Shown piece by piece: positions 37,932 to 48,564 of a stretch of 64,000 nt of DNA (positions are counted from its first letter, which is position 1; each line of letters opens with the position of its first letter). A program made the translations under genes and the position numbers. The notes under the pieces were generated by a model, which made no database searches, was not told the origin of the DNA, and saw only the letters and a program-made list of their open reading frames with translations. Source of the stretch: Veronia pacifica (GTDB taxonomy: Bacteria > Pseudomonadota > Gammaproteobacteria > Enterobacterales > Vibrionaceae); assembly GCF_001707825.1 (NCBI RefSeq), contig NZ_LYBM01000021.1:20339-84338 (forward strand). The letters are read 5' to 3'.

Positions 37932-38780
37932 TTGCTTAAACAACGAATTTTAACGGCAGCAATTCTTGCTCCCCTTGTGGTTGCAGGCATATTTTATCTG
38001 CCATTTGAGATCTTTGTCGGTGCTATTGCGGTGGTCACCCTTTTGGGCCATTGGGAATGGACCCAATTTGTCACTCCACTGGATCGCATAAAGCACTTCA
38101 TCTCCCCAGCCATTCTGCTAGCACTTTCCCTTACCCTTCTCCCTATTGACGTGACAAACCTGAATTTATCTGTATCAGGTGCAATCTCAATGGCTGCGGC
38201 AGGGGCTTTGTGGTGGCTTTTGGCAACAGTGATGGTCCTTAGCTACCCCAAAAAAATAGCGTGGTGGAAAGACAGCGGGATCATGCGGCAGGGGTTTGGT
38301 GTGCTGACATTACTCCCATTCATGTGGAGTGTCATTTTGCTCCGCGCACAGGGGTACAATAATGACCCTTTGCTGGGGGCAAAACTGGTTCTATTGGTAT
38401 GTTTACTGGTGTGGTCAGCAGATTCCGGCGCTTATTTTGCGGGTAAGCGCTTTGGTAAGCGTAAAATGGCACCTAACGTTAGCCCTAACAAAACGGTAGA
38501 AGGCTTGATTGGCGGCATGGTGGCGGCAATGGCAGTCACGGGTGCGTTTGCACACTGGCTTCAGATCCCATTTTCCTCAGTGCCTGCTTTAATAGCGGTT
38601 GCTCTGGTTACTGCATTTGCATCCGTATTAGGTGATCTTGCTGAGAGCATGTTCAAGCGTGTTGCCGGAGTGAAAGACAGTGGCAGTATACTTCCAGGCC
38701 ACGGCGGAATTCTTGATCGTATTGATAGTTTGACCGCCGCATTTCCGGTATTTGCGGTGATGTACATCTATATGTCGTAA
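37932..38780 (+). CDS. cdsA: Phosphatidate cytidylyltransferase
   Basis: Makes CDP-diacylglycerol from phosphatidic acid and CTP for all phospholipid synthesis. 282 residues with about eight membrane helices. The C-terminal CDS signature is present (DSGSILPGHGGILDRIDSLT), after the ADSGAYFAGKRFGKRKMAP loop. It starts with TTG at 37932 behind AGAGG. A perfect hairpin lies in the 56 bp gap before dxr. Confidence 0.96.
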   Translation: MLKQRILTAAILAPLVVAGIFYLPFEIFVGAIAVVTLLGHWEWTQFVTPLDRIKHFISPAILLALSLTLLPIDVTNLNLSVSGAISMAAAGALWWLLATVMVLSYPKKIAWWKDSGIMRQGFGVLTLLPFMWSVILLRAQGYNNDPLLGAKLVLLVCLLVWSADSGAYFAGKRFGKRKMAPNVSPNKTVEGLIGGMVAAMAVTGAFAHWLQIPFSSVPALIAVALVTAFASVLGDLAESMFKRVAGVKDSGSILPGHGGILDRIDSLTAAFPVFAVMYIYMS

Positions 38781-38786
38781 ACATAT

Positions 38787-38807
38787 CTGCTGGCCGTGAG
38801 CCAGCAG
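38787..38807 (+). other. Intercistronic hairpin cdsA-dxr
   Basis: Perfect eight-base arms CTGCTGGC/GCCAGCAG with a five-base loop and no T-run, 7 bp after the cdsA stop. Probably an mRNA-stability or processing element. Confidence 0.55.
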
Positions 38808-38836
38808 TCGGATAAGAAGCTGAGGCAGAATATCCA

Positions 38837-40030
38837 ATGCAAAAAATAACGATTCTCGGTGCAACAGGTTCGATTGGAACCAGTACTTTGTCTGTGATCG
38901 AGAACAATCAGGAAGCCTTTGAGGTCACTGCATTGGCAGCGAATGCCAATGTTGAAAAAATGCTGGCTCTCTGTGCTAAGTGGAAGCCTGCATATGCGGC
39001 TATGGCTGATGTCGAAGCAGCGCAACGCCTGCAACGGCTGCTGAAAGAGAACGGCATTCATACCGAGGTACTCAGTGGTGTTGAGGGGCTATCTACTCTG
39101 GCGGCGCTGCCAGACGTTGATATGGTGATGGCGGCGGTTGTGGGAGCGGCTGGTTTAGAACCTACCATGGCAGCGGTTAAGGCGGGCAAGCGGGTGCTGC
39201 TTGCCAATAAAGAAGCACTCGTGATGTCTGGACAGCTATTTATTGATGCTGTCCACAAGTATGGCGCCGAGCTGTTGCCTGTCGACAGTGAGCACAATGC
39301 GATCTTTCAATGCTTGCCCACTGAGGTTCAGTTAAACCCCGGTAACTGTGATTTAACGAAAGCGGGTATCAGTAAGATCCTACTTACTGGCTCCGGGGGA
39401 CCTTTTAGATATGCTGATATTGAAAGCCTGAGACAAGTCACTCCAGAGCAAGCTATTGCTCATCCAAACTGGTCAATGGGTCCAAAAATTTCTGTCGACT
39501 CAGCCACCATGATGAACAAAGGGCTGGAGTATATTGAGGCTCGCTGGTTGTTTAATGCCTCACGTGAACAACTTGAGGTTATCATCCATCCCCAGTCTGT
39601 TATCCATTCTATGGTGCAGTATCAGGATGGGTCCGTGTTGGCACAGATGGGACAACCAGACATGTGCACGCCAATCGCCGCTGCGATGGCATATCCCGAC
39701 CGAGTCGATGCAGGCGTCGCGCCGCTCGACTTTAGTAAGGTAGGGGAGTTTACGTTTATGCAACCTGACTTTTCGCGTTATCCGTGCCTGAAACTGGCCA
39801 TTGATGCGTGTTATAGCGGTCAGGCTGCGACGACAACATTGAATGCAGCCAATGAAGTTGCGGTGGCTGCGTTCCTTAATCGTGAAATTGGATTTACACA
39901 GATAGCACAGGTAAATGACGCTGTGCTGCAAGGTGCCGATCTGTGGCAGCCTGAAGGTTTCGAGTGCCTAATGGCACTGGATAAGGCTGCTCGTCTGACT
40001 GCATCTCAATGGGTGAAAAGGATATCCTGA
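38837..40030 (+). CDS. dxr: 1-deoxy-D-xylulose-5-phosphate reductoisomerase
   Basis: Second enzyme of the MEP isoprenoid pathway, converting DXP to MEP with NADPH; target of fosmidomycin. The 397-residue product has the NADPH loop [13 protein letters not shown] at the N-terminus, [15 protein letters not shown], the metal-site [13 protein letters not shown] and the substrate-side [18 protein letters not shown]. Its stop overlaps the rseP start (TGATG). Confidence 0.98.
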   Translation: MQKITILGATGSIGTSTLSVIENNQEAFEVTALAANANVEKMLALCAKWKPAYAAMADVEAAQRLQRLLKENGIHTEVLSGVEGLSTLAALPDVDMVMAAVVGAAGLEPTMAAVKAGKRVLLANKEALVMSGQLFIDAVHKYGAELLPVDSEHNAIFQCLPTEVQLNPGNCDLTKAGISKILLTGSGGPFRYADIESLRQVTPEQAIAHPNWSMGPKISVDSATMMNKGLEYIEARWLFNASREQLEVIIHPQSVIHSMVQYQDGSVLAQMGQPDMCTPIAAAMAYPDRVDAGVAPLDFSKVGEFTFMQPDFSRYPCLKLAIDACYSGQAATTTLNAANEVAVAAFLNREIGFTQIAQVNDAVLQGADLWQPEGFECLMALDKAARLTASQWVKRIS

Positions 40031-41385
40031 TGATAGGAATTTTATGGAATCTTGCCGCATTTCTTGTGGCGCTGGGGTTACTGATTGCCGTCCACGAGTA
40101 TGGACATTTCTGGGTCGCCAGACGCTGCGGTGTTCACGTTGAACGTTTTTCGCTGGGATTTGGCAAAGCACTCTGGCGAAAAATGGGTAAAGACGGCACG
40201 GAATACACCATTGCTATGATTCCTCTTGGCGGATACGTCAAGATGCTGGATGAGCGGGTTGAAGATGTACCTGAGCACATGAAAAGCCAGGCATTCAACA
40301 ATAAACCATTGTGGCAACGAAGTGCCATTGTTGCCGCTGGACCTGCCGCCAACTTCATCTTTGCCTTTTTCCTCTATTGGCTGGTTATGATGATAGGAAC
40401 CCCCGCCATCAAGCCCATTGTTGGTGAGGTAACTTCAGAATCTATCGCTGCTAATGCCGGAATCACACCCGGAATGGAACTTACGCGCGTTTCAGGTATC
40501 AAAACCGCAGACTGGGATTCAGTTAATCTTCAGTTAATTGGTCATATAGGTGACTCATCTCTGACATTGACGGCGAAACCTGCTGACAGTCAGGGGATTG
40601 AGGTGACCAAGACACTGAATCTGGATAATTGGTCGTTCGATCCCGAAAAGGAGTCACCACTCAGGACCTTAGGTGTCATACCTTTTAGACCAGCTGTGTT
40701 AACAGAAGTCGCTCAGATATCTGGAGGGTCGCCTGCAGAGGTGTCAGGCTTGCAGGCAGGAGACAGATTGGTCTCGGTCAATGGCTCAGCCGTCACACAA
40801 TGGCAGCAGGTTGTTGATGTGATTCGTCAGAGTCCGAATAAAACAGTTACTCTGGGTGTCGAGCGTGATGGTCGTGATGTCAGCCTTTCACTGGTGCCCG
40901 GTGTTCGTGAGCACGATGGCGAAGAGATAGGTTTTGCAGGGGTGTCACCAAAGTTGGAACCTTGGCCTGAATCATATCGTTTCCTGATGCAATATGGCCC
41001 ACTTGAAGCTGTTCCAGCAGCATTAACAAAAACGTGGCAGATAGTGGCACTGACAACAGAAATGGTGAAGAAATTGCTGACAGGCGATGTCGCAGTTAAA
41101 AACCTCAGTGGCCCTATTTCGATTGCGAAAGGGGCAGGAATGACAGCCCAGATTGGTCTGGTCTATTTCCTTGGTTTCCTTGCTTTCATCAGCGTGAACT
41201 TAGGGATCATTAATCTGCTTCCTTTGCCTGTGTTGGATGGTGGTCACCTACTGTTTTTCGGAATCGAAGCAGTAACTCGGCGTCCGGTATCTGAAAAGGT
41301 ACAGGAAATGGGATATCGGGTTGGTTCAGCATTACTGGTAATGTTGATGGCAGTTGCATTATTCAATGATTTTGCCCGACTTTAA
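40030..41385 (+). CDS. rseP: Site-2 protease RseP
   Basis: Intramembrane zinc metalloprotease that cuts RseA after DegS and so releases sigma-E in the envelope stress response; it also clears signal-peptide remnants. 451 residues: first membrane helix with HEYGH (zinc ligands His22, His26; catalytic Glu23), two PDZ domains (for example SPAEVSGLQAGDRLVSVNGS), and the C-terminal NLLPLPVLDGGHLLFFGIE motif with the third ligand. ATG 40030 overlaps the dxr stop; a longer upstream frame is read-through. Confidence 0.97.
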   Translation: MIGILWNLAAFLVALGLLIAVHEYGHFWVARRCGVHVERFSLGFGKALWRKMGKDGTEYTIAMIPLGGYVKMLDERVEDVPEHMKSQAFNNKPLWQRSAIVAAGPAANFIFAFFLYWLVMMIGTPAIKPIVGEVTSESIAANAGITPGMELTRVSGIKTADWDSVNLQLIGHIGDSSLTLTAKPADSQGIEVTKTLNLDNWSFDPEKESPLRTLGVIPFRPAVLTEVAQISGGSPAEVSGLQAGDRLVSVNGSAVTQWQQVVDVIRQSPNKTVTLGVERDGRDVSLSLVPGVREHDGEEIGFAGVSPKLEPWPESYRFLMQYGPLEAVPAALTKTWQIVALTTEMVKKLLTGDVAVKNLSGPISIAKGAGMTAQIGLVYFLGFLAFISVNLGIINLLPLPVLDGGHLLFFGIEAVTRRPVSEKVQEMGYRVGSALLVMLMAVALFNDFARL

Positions 41386-41396
41386 TTTTTTACTGC

Positions 41397-41414
41397 CCAG
41401 ACGAAGATGTCTGG
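41397..41414 (+). other. Intercistronic hairpin rseP-bamA
   Basis: Perfect six-base arms CCAGAC/GTCTGG with a six-base loop and no T-run, between rseP and bamA. Confidence 0.4.
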
Positions 41415-41446
41415 ATAGCATTTAGCAAGGAATAGTCAGAACAGCG

Positions 41447-43825
41447 ATGGCGATGAAAAAACTTTTACTGGCGTCTCTTCTGTTCTCAAGCAGCGTGGTT
41501 GCTGCGGATTTTGAGATCAGTGATATTCGGTTTGAAGGGCTACAGCGTGTCAGCGTGGGTGCTGCCTTGCTGGCCATACCGGTGCGTGTTGGCGATAAAA
41601 TTGACGATAACCAGATTTCTGGTGTGATTAAGTCTTTGTTTGCCAGCGGTAACTTCGAGGATGTGAGGGTATTCAGAGATGGCAATGACCTTCTTATCAA
41701 AGTTATCGAGCGTCCCACCATTGCCAGTATCTCGTTTTCTGGTAACAAAGCGATAAAAGACGAACAATTAAAGGGTAACCTTACGTCTTCAGGATTATCC
41801 GTCGGTGAAGGTTTAGACCGATCACGGTTGTCTGTTATTGAGCAGGGCCTTGAAGATTTCTACTACAGCGTGGGTAAATACAATGCCCGTGTAAGCACGG
41901 TGATCACGCCATTGCCCCGAAACCGCGCAGATGTGAAATTTGTTTTCACTGAAGGGGTGTCGGCAAAGATCCAACAAATTAATTTCATTGGTAACGAAAA
42001 ATTCAGCGATGACGAACTGAAGTCGACATTTAAACTCAGATCTGACGTGCCATGGTGGAACTTCATTGCTAATGAAAAATACCAAAAGCAAGCATTGGCA
42101 GGCGATCTGGAGAACCTCCGTACCTTCTATCTCAGCCGTGGCTACCCCAAATTTCAAGTAAAGTCGACGCAGGTTTCCATTTCACCCGACAGAAAAGGTG
42201 TTTATATCACTCTCAACATTGATGAGGGTGATGTGTATAAGGTGAAACGCGTTCGTTTTATCGGTAAAAAAGACACCGAAAAATTCCATGAGTTATTAGA
42301 CATTCAGTCTGGTGACGTCTTTAACGGTTCGAAAATCACTGCACTCGAAGAAGCAATCAAACGCCAGCTGGGTGAGTCCGGATTTGCTTATCCTCAGGTT
42401 ACAACTATCCCTGAGTTCGATGACAAATCAAAAACTGTGTCGCTGTCTGTCAAGGTTGACCCCGGTAAACGCGTTTATGTTCGCAATATCCGTTTCTCAG
42501 GTAACCAGATCACTAAAGACGAGGTGTTACGTCGTGAGATGCGCCAGATGGAAAGCAGCTGGCTCAACGCCAAATCAGTTGAGGAAGGCAAACAGCGGCT
42601 GAATCGTTTGGGCTTCTTTGAGACTGTTAACGCACAGACAGTGCGTGTTCCCGGTACAGAAGATCAAGTTGACGTCTTATACTCGGTGAAAGAGGCCAGT
42701 GTAGGTAGCTTCAGCGGTGGCATTGGTTATGGGACTTCTCAGGGAGTCAGCTTCCAACTGGGTGTGACGCAAAATAACTTTGCCGGTACAGGTAATCAGG
42801 TCGGTATCAGAACAATGTTTACTGACGCCGAGAAATCAGTAAACCTTGACTACCGTGACCCCTATTGGACTCTAGACGGTGTCTCGCTGGGGGGGAATGT
42901 TTTCTACAACGAGTTTACATCCAAAAAAGCCAATATCGCTGAATACACCAATACCAGTTACGGTACTGAAGTATCCTGGGGTTTTCCTTTTGATGAAATC
43001 AACTACTTCGATTTCTCACTGGGTTATCAGCACAGCACGATTGGCAATTTAAGCAAATATTTTCAGTTGAATGAGTTTTTGAAAGTTCAGGATGAGAATT
43101 ACACAAAAGCTAAAGGATTGGACGTTGATGACTTTGACTGGTCTGTGTCCTGGTCAAGAAACGCATTAAACCGAGGTTTCTTCCCAACAGAGGGTAGCTA
43201 TCAGCGGGCATCTTTCCGGATGACTGTACCTGGCTCTGATGTTCAGTTTTATAAGCTTCAGTACAATGTACGTAACTACCTTCCTCTAAGTGAGGATCAT
43301 GGTTTCACATTGCTTACTCGCGGCCGACTTAATTACGGTAACGGTTATGGCGAGAAAAACGGCCAAGACTATCTGCTGCCGTTTTATGAAAATTACACTG
43401 CAGGCGGCTTCTCTACATTGCGTGGTTTCCGCAGCAACACTGCAGGCCCTCGCGCTGTTTACCAAAAAGGCTCGAATGAGGTAGCTGAGTCTATTGGTGG
43501 TAACGCTCTTGCTGCGGCCAGTGCAGAGTTAATCTTCCCGATGCCATTCCTGTCCGATAACGCTAGACGTCAGGTACGGACCAGTGTTTTCGTTGATGCT
43601 GCATCAGTGTGGGATACTGAGTTTGATTTTGAGGCCGCGAAAAAATTCTCTGGCAACCCAAATCTGCTTGACTACAGCGACCCTGCCAATTATCGCGCAT
43701 CTTATGGCGTATCATTGACATGGCAGACATTTGTGCCCTTGGTATTCTCGATCTCTAAACCGATCAGAAAATTTGATGAAGATGAAGAAGAGTTCTTCAA
43801 CTTCACCCTTGGACGTTCATTCTAA
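41447..43825 (+). CDS. bamA: Outer membrane protein assembly factor BamA
   Basis: Core of the BAM complex that folds beta-barrels into the outer membrane. 792 residues: signal peptide (1-20, VVA/ADF), five POTRA domains (41517 to about 42690; e.g. [20 protein letters not shown]), then a 16-strand barrel. The L6 motif reads [20 protein letters not shown], keeping the VRGF-type Arg (here LRGF). The last strand ends [10 protein letters not shown] with a C-terminal Phe, the usual beta-signal. ATG 41447 gives MAMKK as in E. coli. Confidence 0.98.
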   Translation: MAMKKLLLASLLFSSSVVAADFEISDIRFEGLQRVSVGAALLAIPVRVGDKIDDNQISGVIKSLFASGNFEDVRVFRDGNDLLIKVIERPTIASISFSGNKAIKDEQLKGNLTSSGLSVGEGLDRSRLSVIEQGLEDFYYSVGKYNARVSTVITPLPRNRADVKFVFTEGVSAKIQQINFIGNEKFSDDELKSTFKLRSDVPWWNFIANEKYQKQALAGDLENLRTFYLSRGYPKFQVKSTQVSISPDRKGVYITLNIDEGDVYKVKRVRFIGKKDTEKFHELLDIQSGDVFNGSKITALEEAIKRQLGESGFAYPQVTTIPEFDDKSKTVSLSVKVDPGKRVYVRNIRFSGNQITKDEVLRREMRQMESSWLNAKSVEEGKQRLNRLGFFETVNAQTVRVPGTEDQVDVLYSVKEASVGSFSGGIGYGTSQGVSFQLGVTQNNFAGTGNQVGIRTMFTDAEKSVNLDYRDPYWTLDGVSLGGNVFYNEFTSKKANIAEYTNTSYGTEVSWGFPFDEINYFDFSLGYQHSTIGNLSKYFQLNEFLKVQDENYTKAKGLDVDDFDWSVSWSRNALNRGFFPTEGSYQRASFRMTVPGSDVQFYKLQYNVRNYLPLSEDHGFTLLTRGRLNYGNGYGEKNGQDYLLPFYENYTAGGFSTLRGFRSNTAGPRAVYQKGSNEVAESIGGNALAAASAELIFPMPFLSDNARRQVRTSVFVDAASVWDTEFDFEAAKKFSGNPNLLDYSDPANYRASYGVSLTWQTFVPLVFSISKPIRKFDEDEEEFFNFTLGRSF

Positions 43826-43845
43826 TTATTGCCCGGGAGTTTAAC

Positions 43846-44358
43846 TTGAAAAAAATATTTAAAGCGGCTGGTCTCAGTTCGCTTCTTTTGTTGGGAATGG
43901 TTTTTACCCAAACAGCCTATGCCGCCCAGAAAGTGGGTTATGTCATGGTCGAACAGGTGCTGGATCAGATTGCGCAGAAAAATAAAGTTTCTGAAAAGCT
44001 GCAATCGGAATTTAAAGGACGTGTGGCTGAACTGACCAGGCTAAAGACAAAACTTGAGAAAGGTGTTCAGAAGCTTAAACGTGATGGCGAGCTGATGTCT
44101 GAGAAGGATAGAGTCAAGCTACAACGCGATCTGCAATCAATGGATGCCGATTACAAGCTGAAGGTTAAAGCGATTCAGGAAGATCAGCGAAAGCGTGGTC
44201 TGGAAGAAGAAAATAAACTCATCAAAAAAGTAAAAGCTGCCATCGATAAAGTTGCCAAGCGTGAAGGTTATGATGTGGTGGTGGACGCAAAAGCGATCCT
44301 GTTTGCTAGTCCGGCTGACAACCTGTCGGAAAAAGTGATCAGAGCAGTACGTAAGTAA
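43846..44358 (+). CDS. skp: Periplasmic chaperone Skp/OmpH
   Basis: Trimeric jellyfish-like chaperone that carries unfolded outer-membrane proteins to BAM. 170 residues: signal peptide (about 1-26, ending AYAAQ), a beta core with KVGYVMVEQVLDQ, long basic coiled-coil arms (roughly 45-125, rich in K and E), and the closing VVVDAKAILFASPADNLSEK segment. It starts with TTG at 43846 behind CGGGAG, 20 bp after bamA, so it is translated from the same message. Confidence 0.95.
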   Translation: MKKIFKAAGLSSLLLLGMVFTQTAYAAQKVGYVMVEQVLDQIAQKNKVSEKLQSEFKGRVAELTRLKTKLEKGVQKLKRDGELMSEKDRVKLQRDLQSMDADYKLKVKAIQEDQRKRGLEEENKLIKKVKAAIDKVAKREGYDVVVDAKAILFASPADNLSEKVIRAVRK

Positions 44359-44366
44359 GGTAAATA

Positions 44367-45392
44367 ATGGCTTCTATTACACTCGCTGATTTAGCGGAAA
44401 AACTGAATGCAGAGCTTCATGGAGATGGCTCAGTGACAATCTCTGCAATCGCAGGTATGGACAAAGCAGGTGATGGCGACATCACCTTTTTGTCAAACAG
44501 CAAATATCGAGAGCACTTGGAACACTGTCAGGCGAGCGCTGTTATGGTCAAGGAAGCCGACCTTGCGCATTGTCGCTCAAATGCTTTAGTCGTTAGCGAC
44601 CCTTATCTGGCCTATGCACTGACAGCTCAAATTTTAGATTCAACGCCTCGCTGCGCGGTGGACATTGCGCCTTCTGCCTACATTGCACCTGATGTTCAAC
44701 TTGGTGGAGGTGTTAGTGTTGGCCATAACGCAGTGGTTGAGTCGGGTGTGGTGCTTGGCGATAACGTGGAGATTGGCGCTGGCTGTTTTGTAGGTAAAAA
44801 TGCAAAAATTGGCGCTGGCTCTCGTCTGTGGGCAAATGTAACTATTTACCATAGTGTACAGCTTGGTGAACAGTGCCTGATTCAGTCTGGCGCAGTGATC
44901 GGATCCGACGGGTTTGGCTATGCCAACAACAAAGGAAAATGGATTAAAATTCCGCAAGTTGGCAGCGTTATTATCGGCGATCGTGTTGAAATTGGAGCCT
45001 GCACAACCATTGACCGTGGCGCAATAGACGATACTGTTATCGCCGACGGAGTGATTATCGATAATCAATGCCAGATTGCACATAATGTCTCAATCGGCGA
45101 AAATACCGCGATTGCTGGGGCGACAGTAATGGCGGGAAGCCTGAAAGTTGGGAAACATTGCTACATTGGCGGCGCAAGTGTATTCCAGGGCCATATGGAA
45201 GTTACTGATGGCGTTACCGTTACAGGTATGTCTATGGTCATGAAACCTATTTCCGAGCCGGGAGTATATTCGTCAGGTATCCCTGCTCAGTCAAACCGCG
45301 AGTGGCGTAAAATGGCTGCTCGGGTGATGAAGATTGATGAGATGCATAAGCGACTGAGGTCAGTTGAAAAACAGCGCGACTCAGACAAGTAG
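44367..45392 (+). CDS. lpxD: UDP-3-O-acylglucosamine N-acyltransferase
   Basis: Third step of lipid A synthesis: adds 3-hydroxyacyl from ACP to the 2-amine. 341 residues: N-terminal uridine-binding domain ([19 protein letters not shown]), left-handed parallel beta-helix of hexapeptide repeats with catalytic His in [17 protein letters not shown], and a C-terminal helix. It follows skp by 8 bp. An unusually strong terminator comes directly after it. Confidence 0.97.
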   Translation: MASITLADLAEKLNAELHGDGSVTISAIAGMDKAGDGDITFLSNSKYREHLEHCQASAVMVKEADLAHCRSNALVVSDPYLAYALTAQILDSTPRCAVDIAPSAYIAPDVQLGGGVSVGHNAVVESGVVLGDNVEIGAGCFVGKNAKIGAGSRLWANVTIYHSVQLGEQCLIQSGAVIGSDGFGYANNKGKWIKIPQVGSVIIGDRVEIGACTTIDRGAIDDTVIADGVIIDNQCQIAHNVSIGENTAIAGATVMAGSLKVGKHCYIGGASVFQGHMEVTDGVTVTGMSMVMKPISEPGVYSSGIPAQSNREWRKMAARVMKIDEMHKRLRSVEKQRDSDK

Positions 45393-45409
45393 CCAGTAAT
45401 TTGTAAAGT

Positions 45410-45434
45410 GGCCCGCCCACGTGCGGGCCTTTTT
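45410..45434 (+). terminator. Terminator between lpxD and fabZ
   Basis: Seven-base perfect GC stem GGCCCGC/GCGGGCC (45410-45416 with 45423-45429), then T5. It lies inside a cluster that is usually one long operon. Confidence 0.8.
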
Positions 45435-45483
45435 CGTTATTCATCCAGAAAAAGAATTAACATATTTTAATGGGATCAAGACC

Positions 45484-45936
45484 TTGAGCGGCGAAAACAA
45501 AGTTCTTCATATCAATGAAATTAAAGAGTTACTACCACACAGATATCCGTTTCTGCTAATTGACAGAGTGACGGATTATGAAGAAGGTAAGTACTTGCAC
45601 GCGTTCAAAAATGTGACAGTCAACGAACCACAGTTTACTGGCCACTTTCCCCAGTTGCCTGTCTTTCCGGGCGTGCTGATCCTTGAAGCCATGGCACAAG
45701 CGACAGGTCTTCTAGCATTTAAAACCTTTGGTACTCCAGCAGAGAATGAACTTTACTACTTCGCCAGTGTTGATAGCGCTAAGTTCCGCGCTCCTGTCAC
45801 TCCGGGTGATCGACTGGATATTGAAGTGGTGTTCGTGAAAGAGCGCCGTGGTATTGCAGCATTTACTTGTCTGGCGAAAGTTGATGGCAAAGTTGTCTGT
45901 GATGCTGAGCTTAAGTGCGCAAGAAGAGAGTTTTAA
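45484..45936 (+). CDS. fabZ: 3-hydroxyacyl-[ACP] dehydratase FabZ
   Basis: Dehydrates 3-hydroxyacyl-ACP in fatty acid elongation and competes with LpxA/LpxD for the same pool. 150 residues: [14 protein letters not shown], catalytic His in [20 protein letters not shown] with the Glu in EAMAQATG, and the hot-dog fold end [11 protein letters not shown]. The start is TTG at 45484, giving the E. coli length; the longer frame would run back into the terminator at 45421. The ribosome site is weak. Confidence 0.94.
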   Translation: MSGENKVLHINEIKELLPHRYPFLLIDRVTDYEEGKYLHAFKNVTVNEPQFTGHFPQLPVFPGVLILEAMAQATGLLAFKTFGTPAENELYYFASVDSAKFRAPVTPGDRLDIEVVFVKERRGIAAFTCLAKVDGKVVCDAELKCARREF

Positions 45937-45938
45937 TT

Positions 45939-46727
45939 GTGATTCATGAAACCGCACAAGTACACCCAACAGCGATTGTTGAGGAAGGTGTCACTCTTGG
46001 TGCCAACGTAAAAGTTGGTGCGTTTTCTTTTATCGGTAAAGATGTTGAAATTGGTGATGGCACCGAAATCAAAACCCATGTGGTAGTCAAAGGCCCGACA
46101 AAAATAGGCAAAGATAATGTTATCTATCAATTTGCCACAGTTGGTGAGGCCTGTCAGGACCTCAAATATGCTGACGAGCCGACAACGCTAGAAATTGGTG
46201 ACCGAAATATTATCCGTGAAAGCGTTACCATGCACCGCGGTACGACTCAGGATAAAGGCCAGACGATTGTCGGTAGTGACAACCTGTTTATGGTTAATGT
46301 CCACATTGCCCATGACTGTGTGATTGGCAATAAGTGTGTCTTTGCCAATAATGCAACACTCGCCGGACATGTTACTGTCGGTGATTTCGCAATCATTGGT
46401 GGCATGTCAGCGATACATCAGTTTTGCGTGGTGGGTGAGCACTGTATGGTTGGCGGCGGTTCTATTGTCGTTCAAGATGTTCCGCCGTTTGTGACGGCGC
46501 AAGGCAACCACTGCCAGCCGTATGGCATTAATGTCGTTGGCTTGCAGCGCCGCGGCTTTGAAAAGCCGAGCATTCGTGCGATTCGAGCTGCTTACAAAGA
46601 AATCTACCGCTCAGGCATGACGCTGGAAGAAGCCAAGAAACGCATTGCTGAGATGGCACAGGATGAAACTGCAATCAGTCACTTTGTTGATTTCTTCGCA
46701 CGCTCAACACGAGGCATCATTCGCTGA
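45939..46727 (+). CDS. lpxA: UDP-N-acetylglucosamine acyltransferase
   Basis: First step of lipid A synthesis, adding 3-hydroxyacyl to the 3-OH of UDP-GlcNAc. 262 residues, exactly the E. coli length: [20 protein letters not shown], catalytic His in [30 protein letters not shown], and the C-terminal helical [17 protein letters not shown] at 45939 starts 2 bp after the fabZ stop; an in-frame upstream ATG (45915) lies inside fabZ. The stop overlaps lpxB. Confidence 0.96.
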   Translation: MIHETAQVHPTAIVEEGVTLGANVKVGAFSFIGKDVEIGDGTEIKTHVVVKGPTKIGKDNVIYQFATVGEACQDLKYADEPTTLEIGDRNIIRESVTMHRGTTQDKGQTIVGSDNLFMVNVHIAHDCVIGNKCVFANNATLAGHVTVGDFAIIGGMSAIHQFCVVGEHCMVGGGSIVVQDVPPFVTAQGNHCQPYGINVVGLQRRGFEKPSIRAIRAAYKEIYRSGMTLEEAKKRIAEMAQDETAISHFVDFFARSTRGIIR

Positions 46728-47884
46728 TGACGGTCGCTGAATCGGGCAATAGGCCACTCAGAATAGGAATTGTCGCCGGGGAAGTCTCCGGCGATATTTT
46801 AGGTGCTGGCTTTATAAAAGCGATACGGGAAACGCATCCCGATGCAGAATTTGTCGGTATTGCGGGCCCTAAAATGCAAGCGGAAGGCTGTCATACGCTC
46901 TTTGATATGGAGGAGTTAGCAGTGATGGGCATTGTCGAAGTGCTCGGTCGATTGCGTCGTCTGTTTGCCGTCAAACACCAGCTTGTCGAACATTTTACGG
47001 CTGATCCACCAGATGTATTCATTGGCATTGATGCACCCGACTTCAACCTGCGGCTGGAAAAAGATCTCAAGGATAAAGGGATAAAAACTGTTCACTATGT
47101 GAGTCCCAGTGTCTGGGCGTGGCGTCAGAAACGTATCTTTAAAATTGATGCAGCCACGGATCTGGTTCTGGCCTTTCTGCCTTTCGAAAAAGCCTTCTAT
47201 GACAAGTTTAATGTCGCTTGTGAGTTCATTGGTCATACCATGGCCGACACCATTCCACTCGTCAGTGACAAGCAAGAGGCAAGACAGCTCCTTGGCCTAA
47301 ATGCTGAAGGAAAGTACCTCGCTGTGCTGCCAGGCAGTCGTGGTGGCGAGATGAAAAGAATGGCACCTGTCTTTATCGAGACCTGCAAAAAGCTTCATGC
47401 CCGTTATCCAGAACTTGGCTTTGTCGTCGCGCTGGTCAATGATGCAAGACGTCAACAGTTCGAAACTATTTGGCAAGAGCTCGCCCCCGATCTGACGTTT
47501 ACCTTGGTGGATGATACTGCAAGAAACGTGATTGCTGCAGCGGATACCGTATTGTTGGCTTCAGGCACAGTGGCACTGGAATGTATGCTGGTGAAAAGAC
47601 CTATGGTGGTCGCTTACAAAGTCAATGCTTTTACTGCTTGGCTGGTGAGAAAAATGCTGAAAACTGACTATGTGTCCTTGCCAAATATTCTGGCAGACAA
47701 GGAGTTGGTGCCGGAAATGTTGCAGGAAGATTGCGAGCCAAGCAAGCTCACTGAACAGGTGGCAGAAAGCCTGGAAGGTGACACTCAGCCTTTGATGTCT
47801 GAATTTACCCGGCTTCATCAGTTGATTCGTTGCGATGCCGATGCGTCTGCAGCCAGAGCTGTTCTCTCTTTGATAGGTAAATAA
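46727..47884 (+). CDS. lpxB: Lipid A disaccharide synthase
   Basis: GT-B fold glycosyltransferase (family GT19) that joins 2,3-diacyl-GlcN-1-P with UDP-diacyl-GlcN. 385 residues: [19 protein letters not shown] at the start, [30 protein letters not shown] and [22 protein letters not shown]. The ATG overlaps the lpxA stop (TGATG), so they are translationally coupled. Confidence 0.97.
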   Translation: MTVAESGNRPLRIGIVAGEVSGDILGAGFIKAIRETHPDAEFVGIAGPKMQAEGCHTLFDMEELAVMGIVEVLGRLRRLFAVKHQLVEHFTADPPDVFIGIDAPDFNLRLEKDLKDKGIKTVHYVSPSVWAWRQKRIFKIDAATDLVLAFLPFEKAFYDKFNVACEFIGHTMADTIPLVSDKQEARQLLGLNAEGKYLAVLPGSRGGEMKRMAPVFIETCKKLHARYPELGFVVALVNDARRQQFETIWQELAPDLTFTLVDDTARNVIAAADTVLLASGTVALECMLVKRPMVVAYKVNAFTAWLVRKMLKTDYVSLPNILADKELVPEMLQEDCEPSKLTEQVAESLEGDTQPLMSEFTRLHQLIRCDADASAARAVLSLIGK

Positions 47885-47888
47885 TCTT

Positions 47889-48488
47889 ATGGACTTTGAA
47901 CCGTTTGAATACCCAGATGCCTCTCTTATTGCAGGTGTTGACGAAGTTGGTCGAGGGCCATTGGTGGGGGCAGTGATTACTGCAGCTGTGATCCTCGATC
48001 CTGAAAATCCTATTGAAGGCCTGACGGACTCAAAGAAACTGACGGACAAAAAGCGTGAAAAGCTATTTGTTGAGATCAAAGAGAAAGCGTTGTGTTGGTC
48101 GCTAGGCCGCGCAGAACCTGAAGAGATTGATCAACTCAATATCCTTCAGGCGACGATGGTTGCTATGCAACGTGCGGTGAATGGGCTTGATATGACACCG
48201 GGTTTTGTTTTGGTTGACGGTAACCGTGTTCCCGAGTTGTCAGTGCCATCACAGGCGGTAGTTAAAGGCGATCTTCGGGTGGCAGAGATCAGTGCTGCGT
48301 CTATTCTTGCAAAAGTCACCCGGGACAGGGAAATGGAAAAACTGGACGCCGAGTATCCGCAATACGGGTTTGCCAAGCACAAAGGCTATCCTACCAAAGC
48401 CCATTTTGAAGCCCTGTCAGAATTTGGTGCTATCGAACAGCACAGAAAAAGTTTTAAGCCTGTAAAGAAGGCGCTTGGCATTGCATAA
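47889..48488 (+). CDS. rnhB: Ribonuclease HII
   Basis: Cuts at ribonucleotides in DNA-RNA hybrids, including single misinserted ones. 199 residues: [20 protein letters not shown] with the catalytic Asp-Glu pair, [13 protein letters not shown], and VDGNRVPEL and [16 protein letters not shown] with the other acidic residues. It follows lpxB by four bases, as in E. coli. Confidence 0.97.
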   Translation: MDFEPFEYPDASLIAGVDEVGRGPLVGAVITAAVILDPENPIEGLTDSKKLTDKKREKLFVEIKEKALCWSLGRAEPEEIDQLNILQATMVAMQRAVNGLDMTPGFVLVDGNRVPELSVPSQAVVKGDLRVAEISAASILAKVTRDREMEKLDAEYPQYGFAKHKGYPTKAHFEALSEFGAIEQHRKSFKPVKKALGIA

Positions 48489-48508
48489 TGCTTAAGTAAT
48501 ACAATTTC

Positions 48509-48528
48509 AGGGAGCGGTATCGCTCCCT
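48509..48528 (+). other. Intercistronic hairpin rnhB-dnaE
   Basis: Perfect eight-base arms AGGGAGCG/CGCTCCCT with a GTAT loop and no T-run. It may be a stability or processing element, or a weak terminator. Confidence 0.5.
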
Positions 48529-48564
48529 TCCAGTCTGAAAATTAACCAGAAATACAAGAGATCT

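Noticed and set aside
43786..43845. Possible frameshift at the end of bamA
   Set aside because: The frame ends [10 protein letters not shown] with the expected C-terminal Phe, so the gene is complete.
45421..45483. Longer N-terminus for fabZ starting at 45421
   Set aside because: It would start inside the lpxD terminator, and the extra 21 residues do not match FabZ.
47561..48079. 172-codon minus-strand frame across lpxB-rnhB
   Set aside because: Antisense to two conserved genes, with no family resemblance.
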